Shown here: positions 23,161 through 34,555 of the stretch, one piece after another
How the letters are laid out: each line of letters starts with the position of its first letter
Position numbering within the stretch: position 1 is the first letter of the stretch
Origin: Cinnamomum chago
Lineage: Eukaryota; Streptophyta; Magnoliopsida; Laurales; Lauraceae
DNA length: 64,000 nt
NCBI GenBank assembly: GCA_038049695.1
Contig: CP142459.1
Span: forward strand, 69,866,001-69,930,000
Direction of reading: 5' to 3'
Position numbers and translations under genes: made by a program
The notes under the pieces: generated by a model
What the model was told of the DNA's origin: nothing
What the model saw: the letters and a program-made list of their open reading frames with translations, nothing else
The model's database searches: none

Positions 23161-24176
23161 TCCATTTTTTTTTTAAATAAAAATGCAATATATACATTAC
23201 TAATAACATGCTGCAGTATGGATACACTTTCAAATCACTAAACTTGCCTTACAAAAGATGCAAAAAGAACATTCAATAAGAACCATTTTATTAATTGGAA
23301 ATTAATCACCATTCACATTAAGGAACGTACTTGCTCATCCACGCATGCGTAACCAAAGCGTCACGACATAATCCAAAACCTTCACAAAAGCATCCAAAAA
23401 AAGGCAAGCTACATTGTAAACAATTTCCGGAAATCCCTAACTAACCAAAATTAACTTAACCTAATTAGTAGATCCACTTAGCAAGAGGCATTCCATCTCA
23501 GTTTAATTAAGTTCTTCATTCACCTACAAAATAATAACAATTTGACTATGTATCAATAATATAATCAAGTAAGAAGGAGAGTTTAACCAACAATATCAAG
23601 GATTCATGTTAAAGAGAAAATATTTTGTCACTAGAGAAAGAGCAATTGAAAAACTAGCAGTTCACATGTCATAAGATCATAGTAGCAAGCAAACTAGGAG
23701 CAATCAATAATTCACTAATATGATGACCTAGTATTCATATCACCATCTACAACTAACACTCAATAATACTAATACTCCATTGATCTCACAATTCCGCATC
23801 AGGTTAGGTTTCATGTTGTGTTGTATCATCCACATAATTGTTTACAGGGTGTTGGTGCAAACATTTTTAGCAGTCCATGAACAAATTATGATATGGTTAT
23901 GAACTTTCAAACAATATGAACTTAGCATTATAGTTCAACCAAGGGGTAGTCTCCGAGAGTACAGCAGAATTCAGTGGTCTGTTAGGGAAATACTTGATTG
24001 CTATATGGAAGTAAAGTTCACTGATCCAAGAAAGGAGGGGGTTAACTTATATGCACCACACTCATCCGCTGTTTCATTGATTGGGATCAAGTCATAACCA
24101 ATGGGTGCAAATTCCACTCTCTTGGCTCTGGGATTAAAGAATTTAACTCATAATTAGTAAAAAGGCCACTCTTACC
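23161..24176. other. Interior of the CACTA element without recognisable genes
   Basis: AT-rich sequence between the left subterminal zone and the first captured exon. It may include captured intron or untranslated DNA. I recognise no exon. Confidence 0.4.
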
Positions 24177-24677
24177 CTTTGCTTTGCGACATCTACTGTT
24201 TTTCCTGACAAAAGGAAAAACAAAAACAATAAAAATAATTTTACCAAAAATAAAAAAGTAAAAATAAGGGAGCTCTAAAGTTGTTTCTTTCCGAGTAGCA
24301 TTAAGCAATTAATCTATCAAATATACTAACCAGTTGATATGTGCCTCTTCAGAAGACGTTGCATTGCTTTATCAATGTCTACTTCAAGAAACCTTGACAT
24401 AAAATAAAAAAAAATGAGCAGAAACACCCAAGATGTTTAAACAACCTAGTCATAAACCAAAACATAAATGCTTAGCTCTTAATTACTCAGCGACAATTAA
24501 GTACGATTCAGGGCTATAGAACTATGACGACTAAATAAGTATCAAGGGGGGGGGGGGAGTGGGGGAGTGCCCGAGGAAATGTGCAAGTTACCACTTTCAT
24601 CAAATGTAGAAGAAATATCCTTCCAAGCCCCTTCTTCTAGGAACAAGTAATTTCCTTCTACTATCACTACTTTGTGC
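24177..24677 (-). pseudogene. Captured fragment of a uridine-kinase-like P-loop kinase gene
   Basis: Three exon pieces on the minus strand, in gene order: about 24677-24595 (HKVVIVEGNYLFLEEGAWKDISSTFDE), 24393-24331 (FLEVDIDKAMQRLLKRHIS) and 24203-24177 (GKTVDVAK). They match the C-terminal half of plant proteins annotated as putative uridine kinase or phosphoribulokinase-like. Splice sites remain: TGACAG before the first, GTTAG after the second, TGTCAG before the third. Introns were therefore carried along, so capture was from genomic DNA and not from mRNA. The nucleotide-binding N-terminus is absent, although 24840-24960 may hold a badly decayed earlier exon. Not a working enzyme. Confidence 0.75.
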
Positions 24678-25379
24678 CTGTCAATGTGACAGCCCAATAA
24701 TGAGTAACTAAAATATAGAGTTACAATTCTGAAATCAAGGTAGAGATTACGGAACACTAAATAGTCAGAATGGTTCTATAACTTAAAAGGAAAAAAAAAA
24801 AGAAGGAAGTAACAAAGATTTCCATGATAAATTTTTCTCCAATTGATAACTCCACACTGGCATAGGAAAGGATTGACATACTATGAAGCGCCCATCCAGG
24901 TACAACATAACCACATTAGGATTTGCCGCAGAATTTGATCAAATGGGTCATCAATCAAAAGCTACAGTATGGGGCTGTTTGATTGATTGGAACTGCTGGA
25001 CCAAACTTGCCTAGGGTAACAAGAGAACCATGTTTGGTTCTCCCACTGAATGCCCACCTATTTCTAGCACTAGAGTTGGTGTACAGCGAAGAAGTCCACA
25101 AACTGAGTTACCATACCCCAGTATCATAAATGAATGTGCATGGGTAAGCGCGCACACACACATGTGGACACAGGCACAAGACACATTCATGCATGTAAGC
25201 ACGCACATAAATGGATCTGCAAAGATACATGCAGAAATGCACAAACATGGACGTGAACAATGGGGTGCACCCAAATCCAAAACAGAGAAAATCACTGAGA
25301 CTGATGGAACCACACTGTTTATACAAAAATAAAACAACACCTAATACCATAAAAGGCTCAATCTCTATTCTCTGCTATT
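24678..25379. other. Interior of the CACTA element between the two captured fragments
   Basis: Contains a possible decayed kinase exon on the minus strand (about 24840-24960) and a CA-rich tract (about 25140-25260) that gives overlapping chance frames on both strands. No firm gene. Confidence 0.4.
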
Positions 25380-26277
25380 AAATCAGAGCCCACATATTTG
25401 TACATGAAGCCACACTACTGATATACAACCCATCTTCATTTCCCTTCTCAATGTGCTGTAGAAGCCTCACATCTGCAACATTATAGTGATACCTAGAACA
25501 CAGATGGAAAATGTTAACATTGCTTCTATAGTTGATCACAGATGGAAAATGTGAACATTGCTTATATAGTTGACCATCTCAGATGCAACAATAGGCAATA
25601 TGAAGCACAAACCTTTGCTTCATAGGCCGCCGCGCATTGTAGACACTAATCCATTGGGTTGCAGGCATCCCCATTCGAACCTTTTTCTTTGGTTGTTCAT
25701 CATCATCATCATCATCCATTGTCAGCCGACCTCGTTTATGACCTACCTGATAGATAAGCTTTACACCATATAACCACATATTAGATGAGTTTGAAACCGA
25801 GTGAGTTGAATAATTTTATTGATAGCAGCCAGCTACAATTCCTCACACACAAAAGGCACATGGATAAACCACAGAATCAAGGACATAAAAGATACATTCT
25901 GAGCACCATCTGTGTTGATTGGTCTTATATCTGGATTTGGGCTACTATTCCATCAAACAGGGAAATGTATTTTGCATAGTTTGGCATCTCATCAAACTTC
26001 AAGTTCACCACATACTCGATAAATTGCCTGAATGGCTGTGGGCAAAAGCAAGATAAAGTCTCCGGAGATGTCGCCATCTTCTTTTTGCAGACAAGGAAAC
26101 CTTTGTTTTCTCCCTATGGGCATGTGAAATTAGAGGCATGAGTACTACATAAAAAGTGAGATAAGGCTTTGATGATAAGATGATGATGAGAGTAAAAAAG
26201 ACCATCATACGGGATGACTAACAAAGGTTTTTACATGACTTACCTGGTATCCTTGCCATGGTAGGCGACCACGAAGA
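25380..26277 (-). pseudogene. Captured fragment of a MUT9-like/HD16-type casein kinase I gene
   Basis: Four exon pieces on the minus strand: about 26277-26244 (LRGRLPWQGYQ), 26113-25897 ([18 protein letters not shown] to INTDGAQ), 25758-25613 ([12 protein letters not shown], an acidic run, [27 protein letters not shown]) and 25492-25380 (YHYNVADVRLLQHIEKGNEDG). These are collinear with the end of the kinase domain and the following conserved region of plant casein-kinase-I-like proteins (HD16/EL1, MUT9-like kinases). Canonical donor and acceptor sites survive, so it was captured as genomic DNA. The second exon has lost two bases after DGIV, shifting the frame, and the piece stops right after ALI. 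The catalytic core is missing, so it cannot be an active kinase. Confidence 0.85.
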
Positions 26278-27840
26278 ATTTTTACATAATACTTCTTGGA
26301 ACAACTACTAATTGATAATTAGAAAAATGATTGCCCATTTGGTACTTCAAGCTTAATATTTATAAATTGAATGCTATTCTATCAATCTATACTAAATTTG
26401 AACAAGTGGTCTCCATAAACCTTGCAAACTTTACCGCAATGGTTGTGTGAACACTAAAAAAAATGCCATCACGCAAGAAAACAGATAAATTTTTGGGTTA
26501 ACATTGATTTAATTTTGTCTGGAGGTCCTTGACATCCCTTTGACCATGCCAAGGAGCACAAAAGGGGAATTAGGGAATGCCTCAAAGCCACGGGATTTCT
26601 AAGCCTTGACACTCAACACTCCTTGACATGGACGGATGAAAGTTGGATACAGAGAACTCCAAGTAAACCCATCTGAAAGACCCATCTCTTTTCCATTTTT
26701 TTCTCTCTAAGTAAGCATACAAAGAACTCCAACCAAAGTGTTGTCTGCCACATGTGGATTTGAGAAAAAAAATATTCTATGAATATGTCTATGAACGGTT
26801 GGGGTGCAAATGCCCTTCTTTATGAACATATCAGCACCGTTGCTTACTTTGCCCGATATCTCGTCCATTTTCCTATTGAAGTCCCATTATTACAAATACA
26901 AAACTTAGAAGTAATAGTTACACAAAAGAGTGATACATGAATATAAACATATAAAAGCCTGACCACAATCTGCTTCAAAATTGTAACCTAAATGACATGA
27001 TTTAAAATTCTATATGCCCAATATAGGAAATCAAAGTACAAGTTTTGAGCAACTGCATGAAGCAATTATAGTACTAAACAAACCATAAGAAATCTATAAA
27101 AATTACCTAAAATTCTGTAAACTGCAAAAACCCCAAACCAGATTGAACAAAACCCAGAATAAAAATCTCCACATTTAAAATCCCTCAAAGCCCAAAATCA
27201 GAGCCCCAACAGAAGTCTCCATCAAATACCCTAAAACCTAAAATCAAAATCCTGGATATAATACCCCTTGAATCCCTAAGTTTCTTCTATAAAAAAAGTC
27301 CACAAAGATCAAAATAAAAAACTCCAAGAGAAGAGCCCCTAAAATCCCCCAAAACCTGCAACCAAAACGCCAAAAATTCCGACCCCAAAAGCCCCATAGT
27401 CCGATTAAAATCCCAAAACCCCCCAAACCAAAATAGCAACAAACCCCCCAACATCAAAACGGAAAGACTAAATGTATACAGAGAGAAAGATATGCATAGT
27501 ACTCTTAATATCTACTATGCATACAGAGAGAAAGATATGGTGAGAGAAAGAGACTTGGTGCTTGTGAGCTATATCTTGACTTAGGAACTGAGAGGGAGAA
27601 GCTGCAGAGCAGAGAAGAAACGCATAACAGAAAGAGAAGAAGAAGTCCGGACCATAGAAGAAGAGAAGAAGCAGCAGTCGAAGGGCCACCCTAGAACGCA
27701 GGGGAGGCGATGAGGGTACAGGGCGTCAGGCGATAGGAGAAAAGGGGCGGGAGCACGGTTTTTCTTTTCTTATATGTTTTTTAAGGAAGGCTTTTGGGCA
27801 GGTTTTGTTTTGTTGTGGTGAGGGCCTTCCTTCATCACCC
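26278..27840. other. Right interior of the CACTA element
   Basis: No exon recognised. Read on the minus strand, about 27760-27450 is pyrimidine-rich with CTTCTTCTCTTTCTG, like a plant 5' leader, and is followed by a T/G-rich intron-like stretch (27430-27120). This could be a captured promoter and leader that would drive the fragments downstream; that is inference. A short direct repeat (ATACAGAGAGAAAGATATG) lies near 27475 and 27518. Confidence 0.4.
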
Positions 27841-28119
27841 AAAGAAAAAAACAACTGTCACTTTTGTTTAGTGGGGGAAAACAATCCTCAATATTTAGTT
27901 TGGATTATCTTAAAAATTTGCTCCGCTAGTGTCACTTTGAGAATAAAACGAGACATAGATTTGTTTTGTGTGTCGTGTTAAGAAAAGTGACACAACAAAC
28001 CTTCTCCTCGTTTACTCCTCCTCTAAAGTGACACATCAGACCATACTGTGTCACTTTATTGTAAAAGCGACACAAAAGCTCAATTTAAAAGCGAGACTAA
28101 AAGTCTTTTTTTTGTAGTG
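27841..28119. repeat. Right subterminal repeat zone of the CACTA element
   Basis: Several AAGTGACAC, GTGTCACTTT and AAGCGACAC words, mirroring the left end, up to the terminal TTTTTTTTGTAGTG. Confidence 0.75.
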
Positions 28120-28121
28120 TT

Positions 28122-28345
28122 ATCACTTCATTAAGTCTAAATCAATCATTTGAGACTAATCTCATTGAATTTGCTCATTAACCATCATTAGCTTAATTAA
28201 ACACGATTAATTAACAATAAGCATATATATAACACAAACTTTTATTAACAAGCAAGCAAGCATTACACAATAGCCACTTGGGATCTGCAAAAAAATACAG
28301 AAATGATGCAAATGACTATCTTCTTATTATTGTCCTGGGTCACTT
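28122..28345. other. Non-coding DNA of unit A after the CACTA element
   Basis: AT-rich, matched at 36572-36796 in unit B. No feature seen. Confidence 0.4.
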
Positions 28346-28935
28346 TGTTGGAAATATGGCTTCAATCCACCAAAGCCCAGCCACTATTATTGACTTCCAC
28401 TGAGAGCTACCTCAATTGTGCATGTGGTGCACTGGCACTAGATATGACTCCCAGATATGGAGCCGAAAAATGAGACTTTGAAGCTCACAATGAGTTGTGA
28501 GCCACAAGTGGATTACTTCCACATGCATCATTAAATGCTTTGTCCCCCTTGGAACTCTTATAAAAGGAGGGAGGCTATGGAGTGGAAGTAGAAGGGAAGG
28601 GAAAAGAAGAGTGGTCAGAAAATGTAGTCCCTTTTGCAGCGGTGTTTCGTACACCATACAAGAGAATGAGTGAGGTATTGAGTGAACACTAGGATTGGGA
28701 ATGTGAGAGAAATCTCATATGTAGTATACCTCCTCTTGTATATCTCCTCTCTAGTGAATTACTTATCATCTTTCCTTGTGGACATAGCCCTCAATGGGTG
28801 AACCACGTAAACCCTCTGTGTCTCTCTTTATGTGTGTGGTTTGTTTGCATGTGTTCAAGCATCTTGCATCTAGACCATCGATTACTGGTATTTCTGCTGT
28901 GCCACTTTTCTAAACAAATAAGTGGTATCAGAACC
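28346..28935 (+). mobile_element. Ty1/copia LTR relic with primer-binding site, copy A
   Basis: Starts TGTTGGAAATATGG and ends near 28915. TGGTATCAGAACC (28923-28935) follows, complementary to initiator methionine tRNA as in copia elements. Inside are CTTATAAAAGGAGG (TATA region) and the CCACGTAAA word typical of the copia LTR transcript-end region. No copia gene follows; only the 5' LTR and leader remain. It predates the tandem duplication because unit B has it too. Confidence 0.75.
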
Positions 28936-29513
28936 CACCAAGACGCTTCCGCACAACACACTTGTGTAAACGGACTTTGTTGATAGTAGACAAAGCTTAA
29001 ACACTACATAAGACACACATGAAACTTGGATAACTAGGACATAAGTAAAAGCATTGACTGTAGTAGCTTCAACATTCTCATTCAATAGGGGAAATACTTT
29101 TCAATATTTACTAGCCCTGACGCCATCGCCATATCAGTCACTTCCCTGAGTTCCCTCACCACTACCTTTTTTTATTTCCCTTCAATACTAGATTTCCCGT
29201 CAATGCATTGACGTTACTACCACCACTTACTCAAGTTCTCGCTTCGACGTTTGCTCCACCATATCCTTAAAACCTTCAGTACCTGCACTAATATTCACTT
29301 GGACCAGGGGTTACCTCCAGTACCTGCACTAATATTCCCTTGGACCTGGGGGGTTGTTACCTTCCGCATCATACTGGGTACTGCCCTGTGGCATCAGCCA
29401 TAAAATGGTTAGGTAGTTGCAATATGAATCCATAAATAGGTAAGACTCAATTGATATTAGTTGTTTTTTTTTTCTCCTTTGCCCAGTGAAAAACGGAACT
29501 TCATGGCATGTAA
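28936..29513. other. End of unit A
   Basis: Non-coding DNA up to the duplication junction. A short direct repeat (CCTGCACTAATATTC with a CTTGGACC word) occurs near 29285 and 29325. No gene. Confidence 0.45.
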
Positions 29514-29523
29514 ATGGGGTCCA
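29514..29523 (+). other. Duplication junction with 10-base microhomology
   Basis: ATGGGGTCCA occurs at the unit start (4319), at the A/B junction (29514) and at the unit end (38047). Sequence left of the junction matches that left of 38047, and sequence right of it matches that right of 4319. This is what a duplication by misaligned repair or unequal exchange at a short homology leaves. Confidence 0.85.
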
Positions 29524-29646
29524 TCGGTCGATCCAACGCTCCAGGCACTTTTTTTTTTCCAACGAAAAGGTGCGCACATCATGTCTGTGGCGTTGCGGAT
29601 TTAATGATAAGTAAATAAAATGGGTATAGATAGTCACCTCACGAAC

Positions 29647-29653
29647 TATAAAA
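29647..29653 (+). promoter_or_regulatory. TATA box of CYP96A copy B
   Basis: TATAAAA lies 106 bases before the ATG at 29753. Compared with copy A the spacing is longer by about 17 bases, in part from repeats of GATC (GATCGATCGATCGATC near 29665-29679) just after the expected start site. Confidence 0.65.
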
Positions 29654-29752
29654 CTACTCATTGATCGATCGATCGATCCAGCGTTCTCCTAATTTATTGC
29701 TTGCTCAAGCCCTCTATCCTTTTCCATCTCCTTCCTTTCCTTTCTAACAACA

Positions 29753-31330
29753 ATGGGGTGTCCATGGCTGATGGGCTTGACTTACTCTAATGTCTGTTTT
29801 GCCATTGCATGCTTCTTCCTCTTGAGAAGCCTTTTGTTTCAAAAGAATAAACTTCTAGTCAACTGGCCTCTTGTGGGCATGCTCCCTTCCATTCTCCTCA
29901 ATGTCCATCGCATACTGGATTGGGGCGCTGATATCCTTCAAGCCAATGGGTGCACCGTTTTATTCGAGGGCCCATGGTTTTCGGGCATGAAGTTACTGAT
30001 CACATGCGACCCACGAAACCTGGCCCACATCTTGGGCAACGCCCACTTCTCCAACTACAACAAGGGAGATGATTTCACCGAGATCTTTGAAATTCTCGGA
30101 GATGGCATCTTGGCCGCGGACGACGGGTCCTGGAAGGTCCAGAGGAAAATAGCCCACTCCCACTTCAGGAACAAGAGGTTCCGCCAGTTGCTCGCCAAGA
30201 CGAACCAAGACAAGGTGGAGAAGGGTCTCGTCCCAGTTCTCCAGACAGCAGTTGAAGAGGCGAGGCCGATCGACTTGCAGAACGTTATGAAGAGGTTCAC
30301 CTTCGATGCGGCGTCCATCTTAGTGTGTGGTGCGGACCCAGGCTGCCTCTCGATCGGGCTTCCCACGGTCCCCTTTGCCCAAGCCCTTGACGACGCCAAT
30401 GAGGTTATACTGCTGCGCCACACCGTGCCCAAGTTCTGGCGGAAGCTCCTAAAGCGCCTGAACATGGGCATGGAGAAGAAGCATTCCGATGCGTGGGTAA
30501 TCATTGACGAGTACATAGAAAACAAGATATCAACCCGAAGAGAAGAGTTGCAGAGTCGAACCCCATCACCCAATAACTTAGAGATAGAAGAGGAAGAAGA
30601 AGTCGCTGATCTCTTGACTCTCTACATGGAATATGAGATGAGGGAAGAAGAAATGGCTAATTTGAAGTCCCCTAACACGTTCCTTCGTGACACCACCATG
30701 AACATGCTTGCAGCAGGGAGGGACACCACGAGTGCAGGCCTCACCTGGTTCTTCTGGTTGCTCTCAAAGAACCCAACTGTGGAAGCCAGAATCTGGCAGG
30801 AACTCTCTTCCATTCCCAATCCCAACCCCACCACAAACAAGCCAAGGGTCTTCACCAGTGAGCAGCTTGGTGGGTTGGTGTACCTGCATGCGGCCCTTTA
30901 CGAGTCGCTGAGGCTATTTCCCCCGCTTCCACTTAATCACAAGGGCGTTGTTGCACCTGACATTCTCCCCAGTGGCCACCAGGTCAAACCGGGGATGATA
31001 ATCATCTACTCGATCTACGCCATGGCAAGGATGGAGACGATTTGGGGAATTGACTGCTTGGAGTTCAGGCCGGAGAGATGGATTTCGGAGCAAGGAGTGA
31101 TTACTCTCAACCACAGGGACAAATTCTTTGTCTTTAATGCAGGTCCCAGGAGTTGCCTTGGGAAGGACGTCTCCTTAGCTCAGATGAAGGCTGTTGTGGC
31201 TGCTCTTCTCTATAACTTCGAACTTGAAGTCCTGCAAGATCAGGTCGTCTCTCCTAAAACTGGTATTACCCTTCATATTAAGAACGGGTTGATGGTAAAG
31301 ATACGAGAAAGAGCAGTTGCAGCTGCATAG
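29753..31330 (+). CDS. CYP96A: Cytochrome P450, CYP96A-like, copy B
   Basis: An intact single exon of 525 residues, collinear with copy A and about 94 percent identical in protein. It keeps the membrane anchor, AGRDTT (321-326), ESLR (384-387), PERW and the heme loop FNAGPRSCLG with Cys468, so it should fold as an active ER P450 acting with P450 reductase on long-chain lipids, as CYP96A enzymes do. Differences from copy A include linker residues 32-36 (K32N, F34L, R35L, G36V), I-helix positions 328-329 (GA to AG), residues 389-395 (Y389F, Q394L, S395N) and the heme-loop T467S. PPLPLNHK here is closer to the PPLPFNHK I recall from Arabidopsis MAH1 than copy A's PPLPQSHK, suggesting copy A changed at that site. 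The substrate is not proven. Confidence 0.93.
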   Translation: MGCPWLMGLTYSNVCFAIACFFLLRSLLFQKNKLLVNWPLVGMLPSILLNVHRILDWGADILQANGCTVLFEGPWFSGMKLLITCDPRNLAHILGNAHFSNYNKGDDFTEIFEILGDGILAADDGSWKVQRKIAHSHFRNKRFRQLLAKTNQDKVEKGLVPVLQTAVEEARPIDLQNVMKRFTFDAASILVCGADPGCLSIGLPTVPFAQALDDANEVILLRHTVPKFWRKLLKRLNMGMEKKHSDAWVIIDEYIENKISTRREELQSRTPSPNNLEIEEEEEVADLLTLYMEYEMREEEMANLKSPNTFLRDTTMNMLAAGRDTTSAGLTWFFWLLSKNPTVEARIWQELSSIPNPNPTTNKPRVFTSEQLGGLVYLHAALYESLRLFPPLPLNHKGVVAPDILPSGHQVKPGMIIIYSIYAMARMETIWGIDCLEFRPERWISEQGVITLNHRDKFFVFNAGPRSCLGKDVSLAQMKAVVAALLYNFELEVLQDQVVSPKTGITLHIKNGLMVKIRERAVAAA

Positions 31331-32486
31331 TGCTTGTGCTTGTGGAGTCAATTAAGTCACTGGTCATGGTCATCAATCATCATATTGTGGATTGATTAGA
31401 TTTAGACCGGCGCTAGCTGTGTTTGATTACTGTTGGTCGATCAGTTTGATTATTAGCTGAAAGCAAAAAATAAAAGACCGGCGCATTGTTTGATTGGTGG
31501 GGTGTGTGTGTGTGTTTATTAGCTGAAAGTAGCTAGAAAAATAGAATTTACTTTCATGTAATGTTATGTACGGGATTTTATGAATCAATGTCTGTCTTTA
31601 TGTTCTTAACCCATGATATCATGGGTTATGTAAACTATGATATAACAAGATATATCTACGATATCATGGGATTCCAAATATCTCTCTCACGCACACCCCT
31701 CAACCCTTGTAGATAACTAAATAACCAACATCTTCTACCAAAAATAAACTAACCATTAATGGAAAATAACCATCATCTTCATGGGAGATGGAATTTGATG
31801 CATTGATGTTTTTTCAATTGGGTACAGGATCAATGTTCCCTTTTGATTGTCTAAGTTACTCTAATTAACGAAACTAGCATTGAAGCCCGTGTGATGCCAG
31901 GGTAGAAACTTAAATAGTTATTTTAAAAAAAAAAACTTTTATCCAATCCAATAGATTAGATACTTGACAGAATATCTGAGGAGCATTCCATATATATCAT
32001 AAGCGCCTACATATTAACTTAATAGAAGTTCAAAAGAAAATCTCCACCGTGCAAATTCTGAACAAAAAAGTATCTAAAATCAGAAATCTATAATTCAAAA
32101 AACTCAAATACATAATTGAAACCTTTCGAACCAGAAAAAAGATGAATCAAAGTCCCTAACCACATTAGATTAATTTTCAAGTCTGGTTGGAGGGCCATCA
32201 AGATACCTACATTTTGATGGGTAACGATGGGCCACCCCCCCCCCCCCCCCCCCGGCAGCCCCTTGGATTCAATTTCAAAGAATTAATTTGATGCCCCCTT
32301 AGATCTCCATCCATCCATCCATGATCATTCACTATTCATCCTTTCATGTCCCTTCAATAAAGGCCCCTTCTAACTTTATTAGAAATCAGATGAATTGGTT
32401 GCGACTAAATTTTTCATTAGAAAATGGACAATGTCATGGTCAAATTCTGAAAAATTAATTAAGATTATGCTAGTGACTTCAATACC
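31331..32486. other. 3' flank of CYP96A copy B
   Basis: Same layout as after copy A: GT run, 22-base palindrome (31607-31628), AT-rich DNA, and a C-run near 32236-32253 that is longer than in unit A. No further gene. Confidence 0.6.
31607..31628. repeat. 22-base perfect palindrome downstream of CYP96A copy B
   Basis: Identical to the palindrome at 6382-6403, with the same spacing class from the stop codon. Confidence 0.7.
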
Positions 32487-32717
32487 ATGGCAAAAGAGCC
32501 GAGCATTTCTTATAATGACTTCTATTTGTCAGATGTTCGTGAGAAAATCAATAAGTACAGCAAGGGAAGATGGCCCAAATTGGGGGCGTCCTTGGTGCAT
32601 GATTACTTCAAAAATCCATGGGCACTCATATCTGTTTTTGCTGCCCTTCTCCTCCTCTTGCTAGCCATGATACAACCTTCTTCACTTCATTTCCTAAGTT
32701 TGCATCATGAAAATTAG
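32487..32717 (+). pseudogene. DUF247 (UPF0481) gene tail, copy B
   Basis: Same C-terminal fragment as at 7246-7470, with DFYLSDVREKIN and DYFKNPWALIS followed by the leucine-rich helix. One base lost after ATGATACAA shifts the last dozen codons, so the conserved TFFTSFPKF end is no longer read. The unit A copy is therefore the less decayed one. Confidence 0.65.
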
Positions 32718-33588
32718 ATCTTCATACCTTTTGTATTGTGCTGTAGCTGTAGTGTATTGTGCATCAACGTATGGCTCCTCCTTCTCTACTTGGATACTGC
32801 AACTAGTGCATGCGTCCATTATGTATGTCTTCGTTTGTCAGCTTCTATAAATAATGCTCATGGTTTGATAACCTGAGAATGAAATTTTCTGTCTGTGCTT
32901 TTAAAGTGACTCTTAAATTAAAGTTTATTGTGGAAAAATGGGTGCATGATTGATTGATTATATAAGTCTAGGTAGGAAAAAAAAAGGGCTAAATCAAATC
33001 CTTACATGTCCGGTTCATTAATTTTGTAAAGATTCAAATCATTCAAAAGATGTGTGCCCACCCATGTTTCCAAAAGCGTGCGATAGCTAAGTTTGAATCC
33101 TGTTTGGGTCCGGCTTGAATTTGGGCCTACTTAGGTTGGCCTATACATCTCATTTGGGTTAGACGACCAAACCCGGATCTGTGTTTAAGGACTGAAACCC
33201 TTAATGGGCCAGATCCAAGCATAGGCTCTTAAGCTTGATGGACTCTAATTACGCCTATTTTGTATTTTATATGTCTAGGTATTTGATCGATATCTGGTGC
33301 AATGATTGAAATGTAACAAGGTTGTGATGAATCTTATGTGGTCCATTTGGGGCATGACAATAAAATGGTATTCATTTTAGGGAAGAACTCACTTCTTAAC
33401 TGCATGGTGCATCCACCTTTTCAGGATCTAAGCTGTTTATCTTCATGTAAAACACTTATAAATATTTTTGCATTATCAACCTTTATCAGCTATAGCCAAA
33501 ATAAAAAAGGGAAACCCCCTTAGCCCTTTGTATGTTTGTAGGCAAAAGTTGTAACCTGTAAATAAGCTCTTAATTTGAACATAAACTT
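32718..33588. other. Non-coding DNA in unit B
   Basis: Matches 7471-8358. No gene or RNA recognised. Confidence 0.5.
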
Positions 33589-33866
33589 AGGGCTTGTTTG
33601 ACAAATCTTATCTTTGTGAAACAAATCTGTATGATATAGATCTGTTTTAAATAGAGCAGTCTGAAATAGATTAACCTCTTTATGAAGTTTAAAATGGACG
33701 TCCACAATTGAGTGACCAGACGGTCTATTGTCATTTTCAAACCGTTTTAAGTCATTAAGTGGTTGGATACAGACTTGCCATTAGAGGTTTGTCAAATGCT
33801 GTAATATGTAAATAAGCTCTAATGAATGAAATAAGAGCTTAGATTATAAGTTACCAAATACCCCTT
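33589..33866. mobile_element. hAT-like MITE, copy B
   Basis: Counterpart of 8359-8636, with the same ends (AGGGCTTGTTTG on one side, ACCCCTT on the other). It was present before the duplication. Confidence 0.55.
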
Positions 33867-34555
33867 AAGTTTCTTATGTCCAAGTCTCTACCAAAGCACA
33901 AACCCTCCAGAAATGCTTGCATTCAGCTTTAATCTGAAAATGTTTCGTGTTGGTCTGGTTTGACATCAATCTGAAAATGTTTCGTGTTGAGAATGAATGA
34001 AGAAAACTTATTTGACATGCATCTTGTCATAGATAAAATCCGGAGCGATAAAGAGAGGGTGGAGATAGAGATGGAGAGATTTTATAGGTGCATAGAATGC
34101 GAGCAAAAAAATATTTGCAACACAAGGGTTTTTTTTTTTTTTTTTTAATTTATTCTCAAAATGAAACATTCCAAGATTGATGCCAAAAAGTAACTTAGCC
34201 CACATCTATGAAGGTATGCCATCATCGAGTGATGATCCCGTCCGATACTGTCAATTTCCACATTTTCAGAATCTCTACAATCATAAGAGCCATCAAAATT
34301 AAGTTCCACCTATCCTGGGGCAGTGGTATCCAATGTACTGAAGGAATTTTCTAAGACATCCCTATTTTGAGAACCCAAGCCACCTCCCATAGATGTTTTA
34401 AATTTAGGCTTTCGGCTTAGGAATTGAGATGGGTCAACAACTGCATTTGAAAGATACAGATCAAATTTCTGCTTTTCTAAAGGAACTAGGCAATGATAGA
34501 TCTAGCTTCTCTATCCCCTGTTTTGGCCTACCAGAACCATGAGGTAAATCTGCTT
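33867..34555. other. Non-coding DNA in unit B before the GLR relic
   Basis: Matches 8637-9313, with a small local duplication (ATCTGAAAATGTTTCGTGTTG twice near 33932 and 33969) and a longer T-run near 34128. No exon recognised. Confidence 0.45.

Larger units (their letters stand above)
22785..28119. mobile_element. CACTA transposon carrying host gene fragments
   Basis: A 5,335-bp element with 14-bp perfect inverted ends (CACTACAAAAAAAA), flanked by TTA at 22782-22784 and 28120-28122. Unit B keeps the empty site with a single TTA (36570-36572). Both ends hold many short subterminal repeats of the type AAGTGACAC or GTGTCACTTT, where CACTA transposase binds. I see no transposase (TNP2-type) gene, so it is non-autonomous. 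Inside, on the minus strand, lie exon-intron pieces of two host genes (24177-24677 and 25380-26277). TTA targets are also used by Harbinger elements, but the CACTA ends and subterminal repeats favour CACTA. Confidence 0.92.

Noticed and set aside
25030-25350. Overlapping frames on both strands near 25.1-25.3 kb
   Set aside because: They result from CA/TG-rich simple sequence in the CACTA interior.
22785-28119. Reading the TTA-flanked element as PIF/Harbinger
   Set aside because: TTA fits Harbinger too, but the CACTAC ends and dense subterminal repeats are CACTA traits, and no Harbinger-style end is present.
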